DNA of 64,000 nucleotides from contig CAWFXD010000002.1 of assembly GCA_963819695.1 (NCBI GenBank), forward strand, positions 186,001 to 250,000, written 5' to 3'. Below the pieces are notes generated by a model that saw only the letters and a list, made by a program, of their open reading frames with translations, searched no databases and had not been told where the DNA came from. Shown piece after piece: positions 1 to 9,337 of the stretch (its first letter is position 1; every line of letters begins with the position of its first letter). The position numbers and the translations under genes were made by a program. The stretch comes from DASZIT01 sp963819695 (GTDB lineage: Bacteria; Actinomycetota; Acidimicrobiia; Acidimicrobiales; RAAP-2).

Positions 1-106
1 CCCGGGCCATCAGGTCGATGGGAGTGACGGGGTCGCCGCGCTCGATGGACTCCCCGGAGGCGACGACGACCGGAATCCGCTCGGCTTCCTGCTCGGAGAT
101 GGTCAT
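1..106 (-). CDS. N-terminal fragment of an acetyl-CoA acetyltransferase (thiolase)-like protein
   Basis: Only the first 35 residues lie in the window; the gene runs off the left edge. The protein starts MTISEQEAERIPVVVASG and continues to VTPIDLMAR. This pattern, a short acidic lead, a PVVV strand and then PVTPIDL, resembles the start of the acetyl-CoA acetyltransferase branch of thiolases found beside acyl-CoA ligase and dehydrogenase genes in actinobacteria. The ATG at 106 is the first start codon after an untranslated stretch. It is divergent from the GH1 gene. No catalytic residue is visible, so the assignment rests on the N-terminus alone. Confidence 0.45.
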   Translation of the reverse strand, partial: MTISEQEAERIPVVVASGESIERGDPVTPIDLMAR

Positions 107-249
107 CGGAGCCGGGTCGGTAGCCGCCGGATAAGGGCGCACGTTTCGGGTGTCATGGTCGGAGCCGGAAGCTATCACTGTGCCCGGTCGGTCGGCCTTT
201 CCGCCGGCGCGGGGTGCCGACCGTCACCGGAAGCTGCGAGGCTGGGGCG

Positions 250-1757
250 ATGCCCCCACGCCCCGAACCTTCCCCTCCCGAACGCGGCGACCGAGCCGGC
301 GGGATCCTGCCGGAGGGCTTTCACTTCGGGGTCGCCACCGCCGGGTTCCAGGTCGAAGGAGGCTTCAACGGACCCGGCGAACCGGGGAACAACTGGCTGC
401 GCTGGGAACAGGTCGGACGGGTCGAGCCCTCCGGCAACGCGGTCGGGTTCTGGGACCGGCCGGAGGAGGCCCTCGATCGGGCCGCCGGGCTCGGCTGCGA
501 CAGTTTCCGGCTGGGGCTCGAGTGGGCCCGGGTGGAACCGCGGCCCGGGGAGGTCGACGACCGGGCCCTGTCCGGCTACCGGAAGATCATCGACGGCTGC
601 ATCCAACGCGGGTTGGAGCCGCTGGTCACCCTCCACCACTTCACCCACCCGTCGTGGCTGGGAGAGGACTTCTGGCTCCGACCGGATTCGCCGGAGCGGT
701 TTCTGGCCTGGGTGGAGATGGTGCTGGCCGCACTGGCCGGCCGGGTGCGGCTGTGGGTCACCATCAACGAGATCAACGTGCTGGCCATCGAATCGTGGCT
801 GCTGGGGTCGTTCCCGCCCGGGCGTTTCCTGGCCTTCGGCGATGCCGCGGTGGCGGCTGACCATCTGCTCGCCGCCCACGTGCTCGCCTACCAGGCCATC
901 CACCGGGCCCGTCCGGATGCGGTCGTCACCACCAACAACGCCTGCGTGAGTGTCTACGACTTCGACCGGCGGCTGACGGACATGTTGATGGCTCGCCGCC
1001 TGGGGGTGGCCCGACACGAGCTCGAGGGTTGGATCGACGAGCGGCGGGCCGAACACGATGCCGCCCTTCCACCGTCCGGGCCCGGGGAGCGTGGCTTCCG
1101 CCGCCTGGGAGCGACGGCGTCACCGTTCGGCCGGGGGTCGAGCCGGCGGTCGGGGCCGGCCGGGTGGCGTTGCTCCGTCACCGGGCGATTGATGCCGTCT
1201 ACGCCAGTCCCCATGAGTCGACCCTCGATGTGGTCGGTTTCGATTACTACGACCCGATGGCGGCCCGGCATTTCCGGTCCCCCGGGCACCGCACCGCCGG
1301 TGGGCGCGGCTGGCTGCCGGCCCGGGAGTTGTGGGACGACGTCCCCGATCCGGGCGGGCTCACCCGGTGGCTGGGTGTCCAAGCCTCGGCGACTCCCGAG
1401 ACCCCCCTCTGGGTGGTGGAGAACGGGCTCTGCAACCGGGTGAGGAACGGCCGCTCGTTCCCGCGGCTGGACGGGTGGGACCGCTCCGGCTACCTCCGGG
1501 AGAACATCGGCGCGGTGGTGGCGGCCGTCGAGGCCGGGGTGCCGGTGGCCGGTTACTGGCACTGGTCGTTGGTGGACAACTACGAGTGGGGCTCCTATCA
1601 GCCGAGGTTCGGCCTCTACGGGGTGGACCGGCACCGGGGAGCACGCGGATTCCGATGGCTGGAGACCGACTCCCTGGGCGACGACTCCGGGGAGACCTAT
1701 CGCCGCATCATCGCCGGGCTCCGAGCCGGCGACCGGTCGGTGCTCGACGCCGAATGA
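250..1757 (+). pseudogene. Glycoside hydrolase family 1 (beta-glucosidase-like), one frameshift
   Basis: The two halves of a GH1 TIM-barrel enzyme, about 500 residues together, lie in two reading frames. The first (from ATG 250) carries the FGVATAGFQVEG start, the substrate-binding LHHFTHP stretch and the acid/base motif TINEIN near residue 173. The second carries VVENGL, with the nucleophile Glu, and the C-terminal HWSLVDNYEWG motif. The switch falls between about 1130 and 1180, in a G/C-rich stretch with a run of five Gs, and equals a one-base loss. All family motifs are otherwise intact, so this is either a recent pseudogene or a sequencing indel. The usual NEP at the acid/base site is NEI here. 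The likely substrate is a beta-linked sugar, not specified by sequence. Confidence 0.8.
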
Positions 1758-1845
1758 CCCAATCGGCCCCGTAGACAGATGCGCGGACGATGGCGGTTGG
1801 CCGGCGCGATCGTGGCATTTTGGCGGCCTGCTTAACTGATTCCCT

Positions 1846-2070
1846 ATGTCGACACTCGCCGTCACCATCTACGGGGTATGTGCGGTTTCCTTCATGATGG
1901 TGATGTACGCGCTGGAGCGGCGAGGCCGAGGGTTCATCCTCGCGTTCGCCGGCGGATGCCTGTTGTCCAGCGCCTACGGATTCCTGTCGGGCGCCTGGCC
2001 GTTCGGCGTCGTCGAGTTCATCTGGTCGGGGATCGCGGTGCGCCGCTACCGGAACGGTCGGACCCAGTGA
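1846..2070 (+). CDS. Small two-helix membrane protein, unknown function
   Basis: A 74-residue protein with two hydrophobic helices (about residues 3-20 and 28-45), a third weaker one (about 48-62), and basic residues RRGR and RRYRNGR in the loop and tail. It resembles the short YgjV/CBU_0592-type membrane proteins of actinobacteria, of unknown role. Its stop codon overlaps the GTG start of the acyl-CoA ligase (GTGA), so the two are translationally coupled. That coupling supports both the gene and the ligase start. Nothing in the sequence points to a function. Confidence 0.6.
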   Translation: MSTLAVTIYGVCAVSFMMVMYALERRGRGFILAFAGGCLLSSAYGFLSGAWPFGVVEFIWSGIAVRRYRNGRTQ

Positions 2071-3551
2071 GCCAGGTGAACCGGTCGGGCGCCGCGGTGT
2101 CGATCGCGGAAGGGCTGGCGGCGCTGGCAGCGGAAGATCCGGATCGTCCGGCCATCACCTGCGGCGGCCAGACGATCACCCGGGGCGAACTCGAGGCCCG
2201 CACCAACCGACTGGCCCGGGCCTACCTCGATCTGGGGGTCACGCCGGACAGCTTCGTGACCATCGGGCTGCCCAACGGGATCGAGTTCATGGCGGCGACC
2301 ATGGCGGCGTGGAAGGCGGGAGCCACCCCCCAGCCGGTCTCCGATCGGCTCCCGGCCCCGGAGCGCCGGGCCATCATCGATCTGGCTAATCCGTCGTTGG
2401 TCGTCGGCATCGACACCACCGAAGCCGGTGGGCGGCCGTCGATTCCCGGGGGATTCGAGCCCGACCCCGATCACGGGGACGCGCCCCTCGCACCCCGGTT
2501 CGCCAGGGCGTTGAAGGCGCCGACGTCGGGCGGGAGTACCGGCCGGCCCAAGTTGATCGTGTCCGGGCACCGGGCCACGGTGCCCAACGTCACCATCAAC
2601 GCCGGCTACACCCGGATGCCGAACGACGGTGTGCACCTGGCCACCGGTCCGATGTACCACAACGGCCCGTTCATCTATGCGTTCGCCGCGCTGTTCACCG
2701 GCAACCAGGTGGTGGTCATGCCCCGGTTCGACGCCGAGGAAGCGCTGGCCCTGGTCGAAGCGCACCAGGTGGACTGGATGTACCTGGTTCCCACCATGAT
2801 GCAGCGGATCTGGCGCCTGCCCGAGGCGTCCCGGCTCGGCCGCGACCTGTCCTCGCTCCGGGCCGTCTTCCACGTGGCCGCCCCGTGCCCGGAGTGGCTC
2901 AAGCAGGCCTGGATCGACTGGCTCGGGCCCTCGGTGATCCTCGAGCTCTACGGCGGCACCGAGGGTCAGGTGGCCACCTTCATCGACGGGACGGAATGGC
3001 TGATGCACCGCGGCTCGGTCGGCCGGCCGCTGTCCGGGGAGATCCAGATCCGTGACGCCGACGGCCACCGGTCGGCCGGCGGAGAGATCGGCACGGTGTG
3101 GATCCGCCAGGATGAGGGCACCCAGAAGACCTACTCGTACATCGGGGCCGAGGCCCGCCAGGACGGCGACGGGTGGGAGACCCTCGGCGACGTGGGCTGG
3201 ATGGACGCCGACGGCTACCTCTATCTCACCGATCGTGACACCGACATGATCCTGGTCGGCGGGTCCAACGTCTACCCGGCCGAAATCGAAGCGGTGCTGA
3301 CCGAGCACCCGGCGGTGGCCGACGCCTGCGTCATCGGCCTGCCCGACGACGACCTCGGCAACGTCCCCCACGCCATCGTGACGCTCTCGTCACCGGTCGA
3401 CGACGCCGAGCTGGATGCCTACCTGCGGGAACGGCTGGCCTCCTACAAGCGCCCGCGGTCGTTCGAACGGGTAACCGGTCACCTCCGGGATGACGCCGGC
3501 AAGGTCCGGCGCCCGGCGTTGCGGGCGGATCGCCTCCCCGGGCCCCGGTAA
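2067..3551 (+). CDS. AMP-dependent acyl-CoA synthetase/ligase
   Basis: A 494-residue member of the ANL adenylating superfamily, which activates a carboxylic acid as acyl-AMP and transfers it to CoA. Visible motifs in order: the phosphate-binding loop PTSGGSTGRPK near residue 151, ELYGGTEG near 292, the hinge region YLTDRDTDMILVGGSNVYP near 385, and a C-terminal GKVRR with the candidate catalytic Lys near 478. The substrate cannot be read from the sequence; bile-acid-, fatty-acid- or steroid-CoA ligases look alike at this level. The GTG start at 2067 is chosen because it overlaps the stop of the upstream membrane gene and leaves a normal family N-terminus. Earlier in-frame codons would overlap that gene. 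Confidence 0.88.
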   Translation: MSQVNRSGAAVSIAEGLAALAAEDPDRPAITCGGQTITRGELEARTNRLARAYLDLGVTPDSFVTIGLPNGIEFMAATMAAWKAGATPQPVSDRLPAPERRAIIDLANPSLVVGIDTTEAGGRPSIPGGFEPDPDHGDAPLAPRFARALKAPTSGGSTGRPKLIVSGHRATVPNVTINAGYTRMPNDGVHLATGPMYHNGPFIYAFAALFTGNQVVVMPRFDAEEALALVEAHQVDWMYLVPTMMQRIWRLPEASRLGRDLSSLRAVFHVAAPCPEWLKQAWIDWLGPSVILELYGGTEGQVATFIDGTEWLMHRGSVGRPLSGEIQIRDADGHRSAGGEIGTVWIRQDEGTQKTYSYIGAEARQDGDGWETLGDVGWMDADGYLYLTDRDTDMILVGGSNVYPAEIEAVLTEHPAVADACVIGLPDDDLGNVPHAIVTLSSPVDDAELDAYLRERLASYKRPRSFERVTGHLRDDAGKVRRPALRADRLPGPR

Positions 3552-3657
3552 CCGGTGGCTGATACCCCAATTCGTGTCCGGACGAGGCGATCAGCCGGGG
3601 TCGGCGGCGAAGCGGTAGCCTGGAAGCGCAGGTGAATCGGTCCTTGAGGAGGAACGA

Positions 3658-4266
3658 ATGAGCGAGTCACTCACCAAGCCCCGGGCCCAGTTCCACGCCA
3701 TGACCGAGGGAACCAAGGCCGACTGGGACATCATCGCCACCGAAGCGATCTATGCCGCCGCCGGGTTGCCCGACCGGGTGATGGCCCACCTGCGGCTGTT
3801 GGGCGGCGACTACGGCGGGTTCGCCGTCGATCGGCTGGAACACAGCCTGCAGACCGCCACCCGGGCCGAGCGGGCCGGGCGCGACGACGAGTATGTCTTC
3901 TGCGCCCTCCTCCACGACATCGGCGACACGCTGGGCTCCTTCAACCATGCCGACATCGGTGCCGCGGTGGCCAAGCCGTTCGTGAGCGAGCAGAACCACT
4001 GGATGATGGAGAAGCACGGGATGTTCCAGGGGTACTACTTCTTCCATCATCTCGGCCTCGACCGCGACATTCGAGAGCAATTCCGTGGCCAGGAATGGTT
4101 CGACTACACCGCGGAGTTCTGTGCCGAGTACGACCAAAACGCCTTTGATCCGGCCTACGAGTCGTTCCCCCTCGAGCACTACGAGCCCCTGCTGCGCCAG
4201 ATCATGGCCGCCCCCAAGGCCAGCATCTACGTGGCGCAGCCGGACACCGAGCTCGCCTCCACCTGA
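3658..4266 (+). CDS. HD-domain protein, PhnZ/MIOX-like
   Basis: A 202-residue HD-domain protein. A first His lies in RLEHSLQTATRA (about residue 60), the HD pair in LLHDIGD (about 84-85), then FNHADIGAAVAKPF and a late PLEHYEPLLRQI. This order and the C-terminal FDPAYESFPLEHYEPL pattern resemble the PhnZ-like branch, whose studied members are mixed-valence di-iron oxygenases rather than phosphohydrolases. A substrate cannot be assigned and no phosphonate genes are nearby. AGGAGG about 6 bp upstream of ATG 3658 is a strong ribosome binding site and fixes the start. It is transcribed alone between the ligase and the sigma factor gene. Confidence 0.75.
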   Translation: MSESLTKPRAQFHAMTEGTKADWDIIATEAIYAAAGLPDRVMAHLRLLGGDYGGFAVDRLEHSLQTATRAERAGRDDEYVFCALLHDIGDTLGSFNHADIGAAVAKPFVSEQNHWMMEKHGMFQGYYFFHHLGLDRDIREQFRGQEWFDYTAEFCAEYDQNAFDPAYESFPLEHYEPLLRQIMAAPKASIYVAQPDTELAST

Positions 4267-4337
4267 CCGAACCGGCTTCTGCCTGTTCGGAATTTGCGCC
4301 GTCCCGGACAGAAGTTCGGCGGCTTAAGCTCGGCATC

Positions 4338-5336
4338 ATGGCATCCTCACCTGTGGCTTCCAGCCGCCGAGAGACGCCCACCGGAGCTGACCTCGAGGGG
4401 GCCCTCGAGTCCCACCGACGGGAGCTGACCGGATTCTGCTACCGGATGCTGGGCTCGGGCTCCGAAGCCGAGGACGCGGTGCAAGAGACCTTCCTGCGGG
4501 CGTGGCGTTACATCGACGGCTTCGAGGGGCGCTCGTCGTTTCGGTCGTGGTTGTACCGCATCGCCAAGAACGTCTGTGTCGATATGGTCAAGAGTCCGCA
4601 GCGCCGGGCCCGACCCATGGAGCTGGGACCCTCGGTTGACATTTCCGACGCCGTGCTCGGCAACCCCCACCCGGAGGACGTCTTCGTCCAACCCATCAAC
4701 GACGACAAGGTCATCGACGTCGGTGGCGATCCGGCCGAGGTGGCGGTGGCCCGGGATACCATCCGGCTGGCTTTCATCGCCGCGCTGCAACGGCTACCCG
4801 CCCGGCAGCGCTCAGTCCTGATCCTCTGCCAGGTGCTTCGGTGGCAGGCCTCCGAGGTCGCCGAGCTCATGGAGATGAGCTTGGCATCGGTCAACAGCGC
4901 GCTCCAGCGGGCCCGGGCGACCATGGCGGCCACCCAGGACGACGCCCTCGATCACACCATCGACGCGGAGCACGAGGCTCTCCTGAACCGCTATGTCGAT
5001 GCCTTCGAGCGCTACGACATCCCCCAGCTGGTGGAGCTCCTCCGGGATGACGTGGTCCTGTCGATGCCACCGTTCGACCTGTGGATGGTGGGGCGGGAGA
5101 ACCTGGCCGGCTGGTTTTTGGGTGAGGGCATTGTCTGCAAGGACGGCCGGCTGCTGCCGATCGCGGTGAACGGCACCGCCGGATTCGGGAACTACCACCG
5201 GGTGCGGCCCGGACTCTGGGAGCCGTTCGCCATCCAGGTGATCGAGGTCGCCGAGGGCAGGATCGCCGGCCACCACAACTTCCTGTACCCCGAGATGTTC
5301 GCCGAGTTCGGGCTGCCCCCCCGGATCGAGGAGTAG
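4338..5336 (+). CDS. ECF sigma factor with SnoaL-like C-terminal domain (SigG type)
   Basis: A 332-residue sigma factor. Region 2 (LTGFCYRMLGSGSEAEDAVQETFLRAWR) spans about residues 30-100. Region 4 (LQRLPARQRSVLILCQVLRW and the helix-turn-helix ASEVAELMEMSLASVNSALQRARA) spans about 150-200. A SnoaL/NTF2-like domain follows to the end, the layout of the mycobacterial SigG/SigJ group (ECF41/ECF56-like), where that domain modulates activity in place of an anti-sigma factor. The -10-like TAAGCT (4325-4330) lies 7 bp before the ATG with no Shine-Dalgarno sequence, which suggests a leaderless mRNA. Its target genes are unknown; nothing next to it looks like a partner. Confidence 0.85.
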   Translation: MASSPVASSRRETPTGADLEGALESHRRELTGFCYRMLGSGSEAEDAVQETFLRAWRYIDGFEGRSSFRSWLYRIAKNVCVDMVKSPQRRARPMELGPSVDISDAVLGNPHPEDVFVQPINDDKVIDVGGDPAEVAVARDTIRLAFIAALQRLPARQRSVLILCQVLRWQASEVAELMEMSLASVNSALQRARATMAATQDDALDHTIDAEHEALLNRYVDAFERYDIPQLVELLRDDVVLSMPPFDLWMVGRENLAGWFLGEGIVCKDGRLLPIAVNGTAGFGNYHRVRPGLWEPFAIQVIEVAEGRIAGHHNFLYPEMFAEFGLPPRIEE

Positions 5337-5347
5337 GCCCCGCGGCC

Positions 5348-5401
5348 GGAGCTCAGGAAGGCAGTCATGAACGCCCGGACCGTCTCGGTCGGCGTGGACA
5401 C
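5348..5401 (-). pseudogene. Possible remnant of a SnoaL/limonene-epoxide-hydrolase-like gene start
   Basis: Read on the minus strand from GTG 5401, the first 18 residues are MSTPTETVRAFMTAFLSS, which strongly resembles the start of SnoaL or limonene-1,2-epoxide-hydrolase proteins (TETVRAFMxAW). After that the frame runs antisense into the 3' end of the sigma factor gene and has no further resemblance. It looks like a gene start cut off by a rearrangement. It is very short, so chance similarity is possible. Confidence 0.3.
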
Positions 5402-5470
5402 TCGATCCTCCTCCCGAAACCCGAATTCAGGTCGACATCGCCGACCATCGGGGGTGGCCAGGCACGTAGC

Positions 5471-6604
5471 TCAGCTGGCGCTGCGCAGAGACCGTTTGCC
5501 CGATTCGGATCTGGACCTCGTCTTTGTCTTTGGCTTGGGCTTCGGCTCGATCCTGCCGGTAGACGCCGCCGGCTGCTGATTGAGCAGGCGCCACCGGGCT
5601 TCGACGTCTTCGAGAAAATCGAGTCCGACATCGAGATAGCGCAGGACCTCGGATTGGCCCTGGGGACGGCCGAGCATCCAGCTGTGGCCGCCGGGAACCC
5701 ACTGCACCTTGGTCCTCGACAGTTCCTCGAACTCGTCGGCGCAGGCCCGGTTGACCACCCGGTCGAAGACCCCCCAGATCGGGAGAATCGGGACGTCACC
5801 CCGCTCGGCGATGGCGACCACCTCGGGCCGGAGGTCGACGTCCATCAGCAGGCTGGCCACCGGCAGGGTCCGGCCGATGGTCCGGATGTTGCGGCGGGCG
5901 TCGGGCAGTACCGAGCGGAGGGTGGAGGTCATCCGCCCGACCAGCAGGTCGGGACCGTCGATGAGCAGCGAGAACATCAGATCGCCGAAGGCGGCGGCGT
6001 CGGGTGCCACCGGGGCCAGGAGGGTGGGGATCAGCCCGTGGCGGTCTCGCCAGGCCGGGGTGGCGATGCCATCCCGATAGATGAGCCCGAGGGTGCGTTC
6101 GGGGTGGACGGCGGCATATTGGATGGCCACGGCTCCGCCCATCGAATGCCCGAGGACGACGGCGGGGCCGGCTCCGACATGGTCGGCGATGGCGGTGACC
6201 TGCTCGGCGAGGGCGGCCATCGTCACCTGACCCCAGGGGAGCGAGTCGCTTCCGCCGAATCCGGGGAGGCTGGGGGTGATGACTCTCCAGCCGAGGGCGT
6301 CGGCCAACCGCGAGCTCTCCCGCCAGTACATCCCGCCCCCGGCAAAGTAGCCGTGGATGTTGACCGCCCATACCGGTGGGCTCCCGGGCCCGTCAGGGCC
6401 GACCGTCTTCTCGTTGTCCGACACCGCGAATCGCAGATACCGCCCGTCCACCTTGATGACCCCCGGCACCATCCGAACCTCGGACTTCACCGACCGACGC
6501 ACCGCCTTCGGAAAGCTGGTGGCCGGAATGCGATCGGTGCGCGCCCGAGGTAGGCGCTTCAAGCCGTTGACGGCGCGGGGCGGAGCGGATGTCTTGTCAC
6601 CCAT
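5471..6604 (-). CDS. Alpha/beta hydrolase
   Basis: A 377-residue alpha/beta-hydrolase-fold protein. The oxyanion strand is NIHGYFAGGGMYW (near residue 82), the nucleophile elbow GHSMGG (Ser near 153), a candidate acid lies in LPIWGVFDRVV, and the catalytic His in VPGGHSWM. The N-terminus (about 45 residues) is basic with no signal peptide. The C-terminus is an unusual Lys/Arg-rich tail, KPKPKTKTRSRSESGKRS, absent from typical members. It follows the nitronate monooxygenase gene on the same strand by 42 bp and is probably co-transcribed with it. Its substrate, an ester, epoxide or haloalkane, cannot be read from the sequence. Confidence 0.8.
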   Translation of the reverse strand: MGDKTSAPPRAVNGLKRLPRARTDRIPATSFPKAVRRSVKSEVRMVPGVIKVDGRYLRFAVSDNEKTVGPDGPGSPPVWAVNIHGYFAGGGMYWRESSRLADALGWRVITPSLPGFGGSDSLPWGQVTMAALAEQVTAIADHVGAGPAVVLGHSMGGAVAIQYAAVHPERTLGLIYRDGIATPAWRDRHGLIPTLLAPVAPDAAAFGDLMFSLLIDGPDLLVGRMTSTLRSVLPDARRNIRTIGRTLPVASLLMDVDLRPEVVAIAERGDVPILPIWGVFDRVVNRACADEFEELSRTKVQWVPGGHSWMLGRPQGQSEVLRYLDVGLDFLEDVEARWRLLNQQPAASTGRIEPKPKPKTKTRSRSESGKRSLRSAS

Positions 6605-6646
6605 GGTGACCAGGAGACTACTCGCCGAAACACCGTTTTCGGGTGA

Positions 6647-7630
6647 TCAGGTGGCGGTGGGTTCCGCCAGGAATTGGCCGATGCCGGCGAGGATCCGGGT
6701 GGCATCGTCGACGATCTGGGCGACCAGGGTGGCCGCGGGGATCAGGGTCTGGATGGCGCCCACCCCCTGCCCGGTCGGGTAGCACTCGCGGTTCGGGTCC
6801 ACGTCGGGAGTGTCCTCACCCCCACCCAGATGAAAGGTCCCGTCACTCATCGCCCGTCCGAGTTGCTCGGGGAACGCACGGAGCTCGTCGGGGTGGTGCT
6901 CGAAGAAGGCGGTGTAGTCGTTGCGGATGACCCGCATCGTCTTCCCCGAGTAGGCCCGGCTCACCACGGTGCCGTCCTCGGCGGTATTGATCAGGGCGTC
7001 CTTGTAGCCGGTGACCCCGTGGGCTTCCGGGGTGGCGATGAAGCGGGTACCGATCCAAACCCCGTCGGCGCCCAGCGCCAGCGCCGCGGCCAAACCTCGG
7101 CCGTCGAAGATGCCGCCGGCGGCCACCACCGGGACCTGGTCGCCTACCGCGTCGACCACCTGGGGGACCAGGGGGAAGGTGGCCACCGTACCGGTGTGCC
7201 CACCGGCCTCGGTCCCCTGGGCCACCACGATGTCGCATCCGGCGTCGACGGCCCGGCGGGCATGGTCGACCTTCCCGCACATGTTGACCACCAGCAATCC
7301 GTGGCGGTGGCAGAGCTCCACCACATCGCGGGGAACGCCGAGCCCGGCCACGAAGACGGTGGCGCCACCCTCGATGATCTGGTGCACCTGGGCCTCCATG
7401 CCGCCGGGCATGGCGGTGAGGAGGTCGACCCCGAACGGCTTGTCGGTGGACTCCCGCACCTCACTCATCTCCGCCACCATCCGGTCCGGGCCCATGGTGG
7501 AAGCACCCAGGCAACCGAACCCACCGGCCTCGGAAACCGCGGCGACCAGGGGGGCGTAGGCGACGCCGCCCATGCCGGCCAGCATCACCGGGTGTTGGAT
7601 GCCGAGCATCTCGGTCAGGCGTGTGTGCAT
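6647..7630 (-). CDS. Nitronate monooxygenase / 2-nitropropane dioxygenase-like FMN enzyme
   Basis: A 327-residue TIM-barrel flavoprotein. It starts with the LTEMLGIQHPVMLAGMGG segment typical of the family, carries VAQGTEAGGHTG (FMN phosphate contact and the conserved His region, about 135-147), then VVAAGGIFDGRGLAAALALGADGVWIGTRF, the second phosphate-binding part. Studied members oxidise alkyl nitronates, but many actinobacterial paralogues sit in lipid-catabolism loci with unknown substrates. ATG 7630 is preferred over the TTG one codon upstream because AGGAG lies at the right distance. It lies downstream of the DHA2 transporter and upstream of the hydrolase on the same strand. Confidence 0.85.
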   Translation of the reverse strand: MHTRLTEMLGIQHPVMLAGMGGVAYAPLVAAVSEAGGFGCLGASTMGPDRMVAEMSEVRESTDKPFGVDLLTAMPGGMEAQVHQIIEGGATVFVAGLGVPRDVVELCHRHGLLVVNMCGKVDHARRAVDAGCDIVVAQGTEAGGHTGTVATFPLVPQVVDAVGDQVPVVAAGGIFDGRGLAAALALGADGVWIGTRFIATPEAHGVTGYKDALINTAEDGTVVSRAYSGKTMRVIRNDYTAFFEHHPDELRAFPEQLGRAMSDGTFHLGGGEDTPDVDPNRECYPTGQGVGAIQTLIPAATLVAQIVDDATRILAGIGQFLAEPTAT

Positions 7631-7717
7631 CAATGGCTCCTCGAAGTGAAGGGGATCGGCTTCGACCGGCGGGCGCGGTTGCCCGCCCCGGACGACCGGC
7701 CGGAGAGATCGGCGCGG

Positions 7718-9310
7718 TCAGCCGGCCGGCATGGCTGCCGGTTCGGTCGCCTCGGATGCCGGGCCGGGAACCGCCCCGGCGCGGCCGGGAGACTGGTTGA
7801 GCACGAAGTCGCGTTGGCGGACCAGCCCGAACGCCGCCGCCGATCCGGCCAGGGCGACAATCGTGGAGATGATCATCAGGTGATTGAAGGTGGAGGTGAA
7901 CCCGACCTGGTAGGCGTGGAGGAGGGTGTTGCCGATGGGAGCAGGAATGTGGGAGGCGGCGCCCCGGACCCCGCCCTCGGTGATGGCCTGGTGGAGCTGG
8001 GTTCCCCCGCCGGCGACCACCTGGCGACCGGTGGCGGTTTGGCCCAGGGTCCCGAGCGTCTTCGACAGGATCTGGCTCTGGTAGACGGCGCCGAGCCCGG
8101 CGATACCGGTGGCGATCCCCACCTGCCGGAAGGTGTTGGCCGAACCCGAGGCCATCCCGCTCCGCTCCGGCGGCACCACCGCCACCGAGGCCGACGCCAT
8201 CACCGGGTTGGAAATGCCGATGCCGAGCCCGGCCACGATGAACCCGGGAAGCAGGACGGTCCAACTGGAGTCGGCGGCGGTATGGGACATCAGGAAGCAG
8301 CCGATGGCCACCAGCAGCAGACCCAGGCCCATCAGGTAGCGGGAGTGGAACCTGACCGTCAGCTTCCCGGCAACCGGGGCGGCGACGAAGGCGAGCACGG
8401 TGATGGGGAGGAACCGGAGGCCGGCGGCCAGCGGTCCGTACCCGAGGACGTCCTGGAGGTAGAGCGTCTGGTACAGAAACATAGCGAAGATCGACGCGGC
8501 GATGGCGAAGGAGGCGATCGACACCCCGACCATCGCCGGTCGCCGGAAGAGGCTGAGGTCGAGCATCGGGTCCTGCTGGCGGAGCTCGGCGACCAGAAAG
8601 ACGACCATCAGGGCGGCCGAACCCGTCAGCAGGGCCAGGATGGTGGTACTCGACCATCCTTCGTTGTTGCCCCGGACCAGGGCGAAGACCAACAGGAACA
8701 GGGAGGCCGAGAAGGAGACGAAACCGATCCAGTCCACCCGGCGGCGGTTGGGGTCCCGCGACTCTTCGATCCGGGTGAGCGTGGTGAAGATGGCCACTGC
8801 CCCGATGGGCAGGTTGACGAAGAAGATCCACCGCCATCCGATTCCGCTGGTGATGACCCCGCCGATGAGGGGACCGACCGCCACCGCCCCACCGATCACC
8901 GCGCCGTAGATACCGAAGGCGGTGCCCCGATCCCTTCCCTGGAAGGCCTGGGCGATGAGGGCCAGGGAGGTGGCGAACATGATGGCCCCGCCGACCCCTT
9001 GGGCACCCCGGGACAGGTTGAGCATCAGCGACGACGTCGACAACCCGCACAACAGCGACGAGATCGAGAAGATGCCGAGCCCGGTGGCGAACACCTCACG
9101 ACGGCCGAACATGTCCCCGACGACACCGGCGGTGAGCAGGAAGGCGGCCAGGGTCAGCGAATATGCGTCGATCACCCACTGGAGATCGGCGAAGCTGGCG
9201 TGCAACGACTGCTGGATGTCCGGCAGCGCGACATTGACGACGGTGATGTCCAACAGGAGCATGAAGGTTCCGGTGCAGACGGCAATGAGGGTCCACCACT
9301 TCTTGTCCAT
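7718..9310 (-). CDS. MFS multidrug efflux transporter, DHA2 (14-helix) family
   Basis: A 530-residue integral membrane protein with about 14 hydrophobic helices. The family motif in helix 1, LDITVVNVALPDIQ, is present, as are GDMFGRR in the first cytoplasmic loop and GPLIGGVI in the fifth helix (motif C, typical of antiporters). This is the EmrB/QacA class, which exports hydrophobic drugs or metabolites using the proton gradient. A long C-terminal tail is Pro/Ala-rich. A MarR regulator lies immediately upstream in the same direction, 27 bp away, the usual arrangement of a drug-inducible efflux operon. AAGGAACG precedes the ATG. Confidence 0.9.
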   Translation of the reverse strand: MDKKWWTLIAVCTGTFMLLLDITVVNVALPDIQQSLHASFADLQWVIDAYSLTLAAFLLTAGVVGDMFGRREVFATGLGIFSISSLLCGLSTSSLMLNLSRGAQGVGGAIMFATSLALIAQAFQGRDRGTAFGIYGAVIGGAVAVGPLIGGVITSGIGWRWIFFVNLPIGAVAIFTTLTRIEESRDPNRRRVDWIGFVSFSASLFLLVFALVRGNNEGWSSTTILALLTGSAALMVVFLVAELRQQDPMLDLSLFRRPAMVGVSIASFAIAASIFAMFLYQTLYLQDVLGYGPLAAGLRFLPITVLAFVAAPVAGKLTVRFHSRYLMGLGLLLVAIGCFLMSHTAADSSWTVLLPGFIVAGLGIGISNPVMASASVAVVPPERSGMASGSANTFRQVGIATGIAGLGAVYQSQILSKTLGTLGQTATGRQVVAGGGTQLHQAITEGGVRGAASHIPAPIGNTLLHAYQVGFTSTFNHLMIISTIVALAGSAAAFGLVRQRDFVLNQSPGRAGAVPGPASEATEPAAMPAG

Positions 9311-9337
9311 CAGAACGTTCCTTGTCTCATCGAGGCT

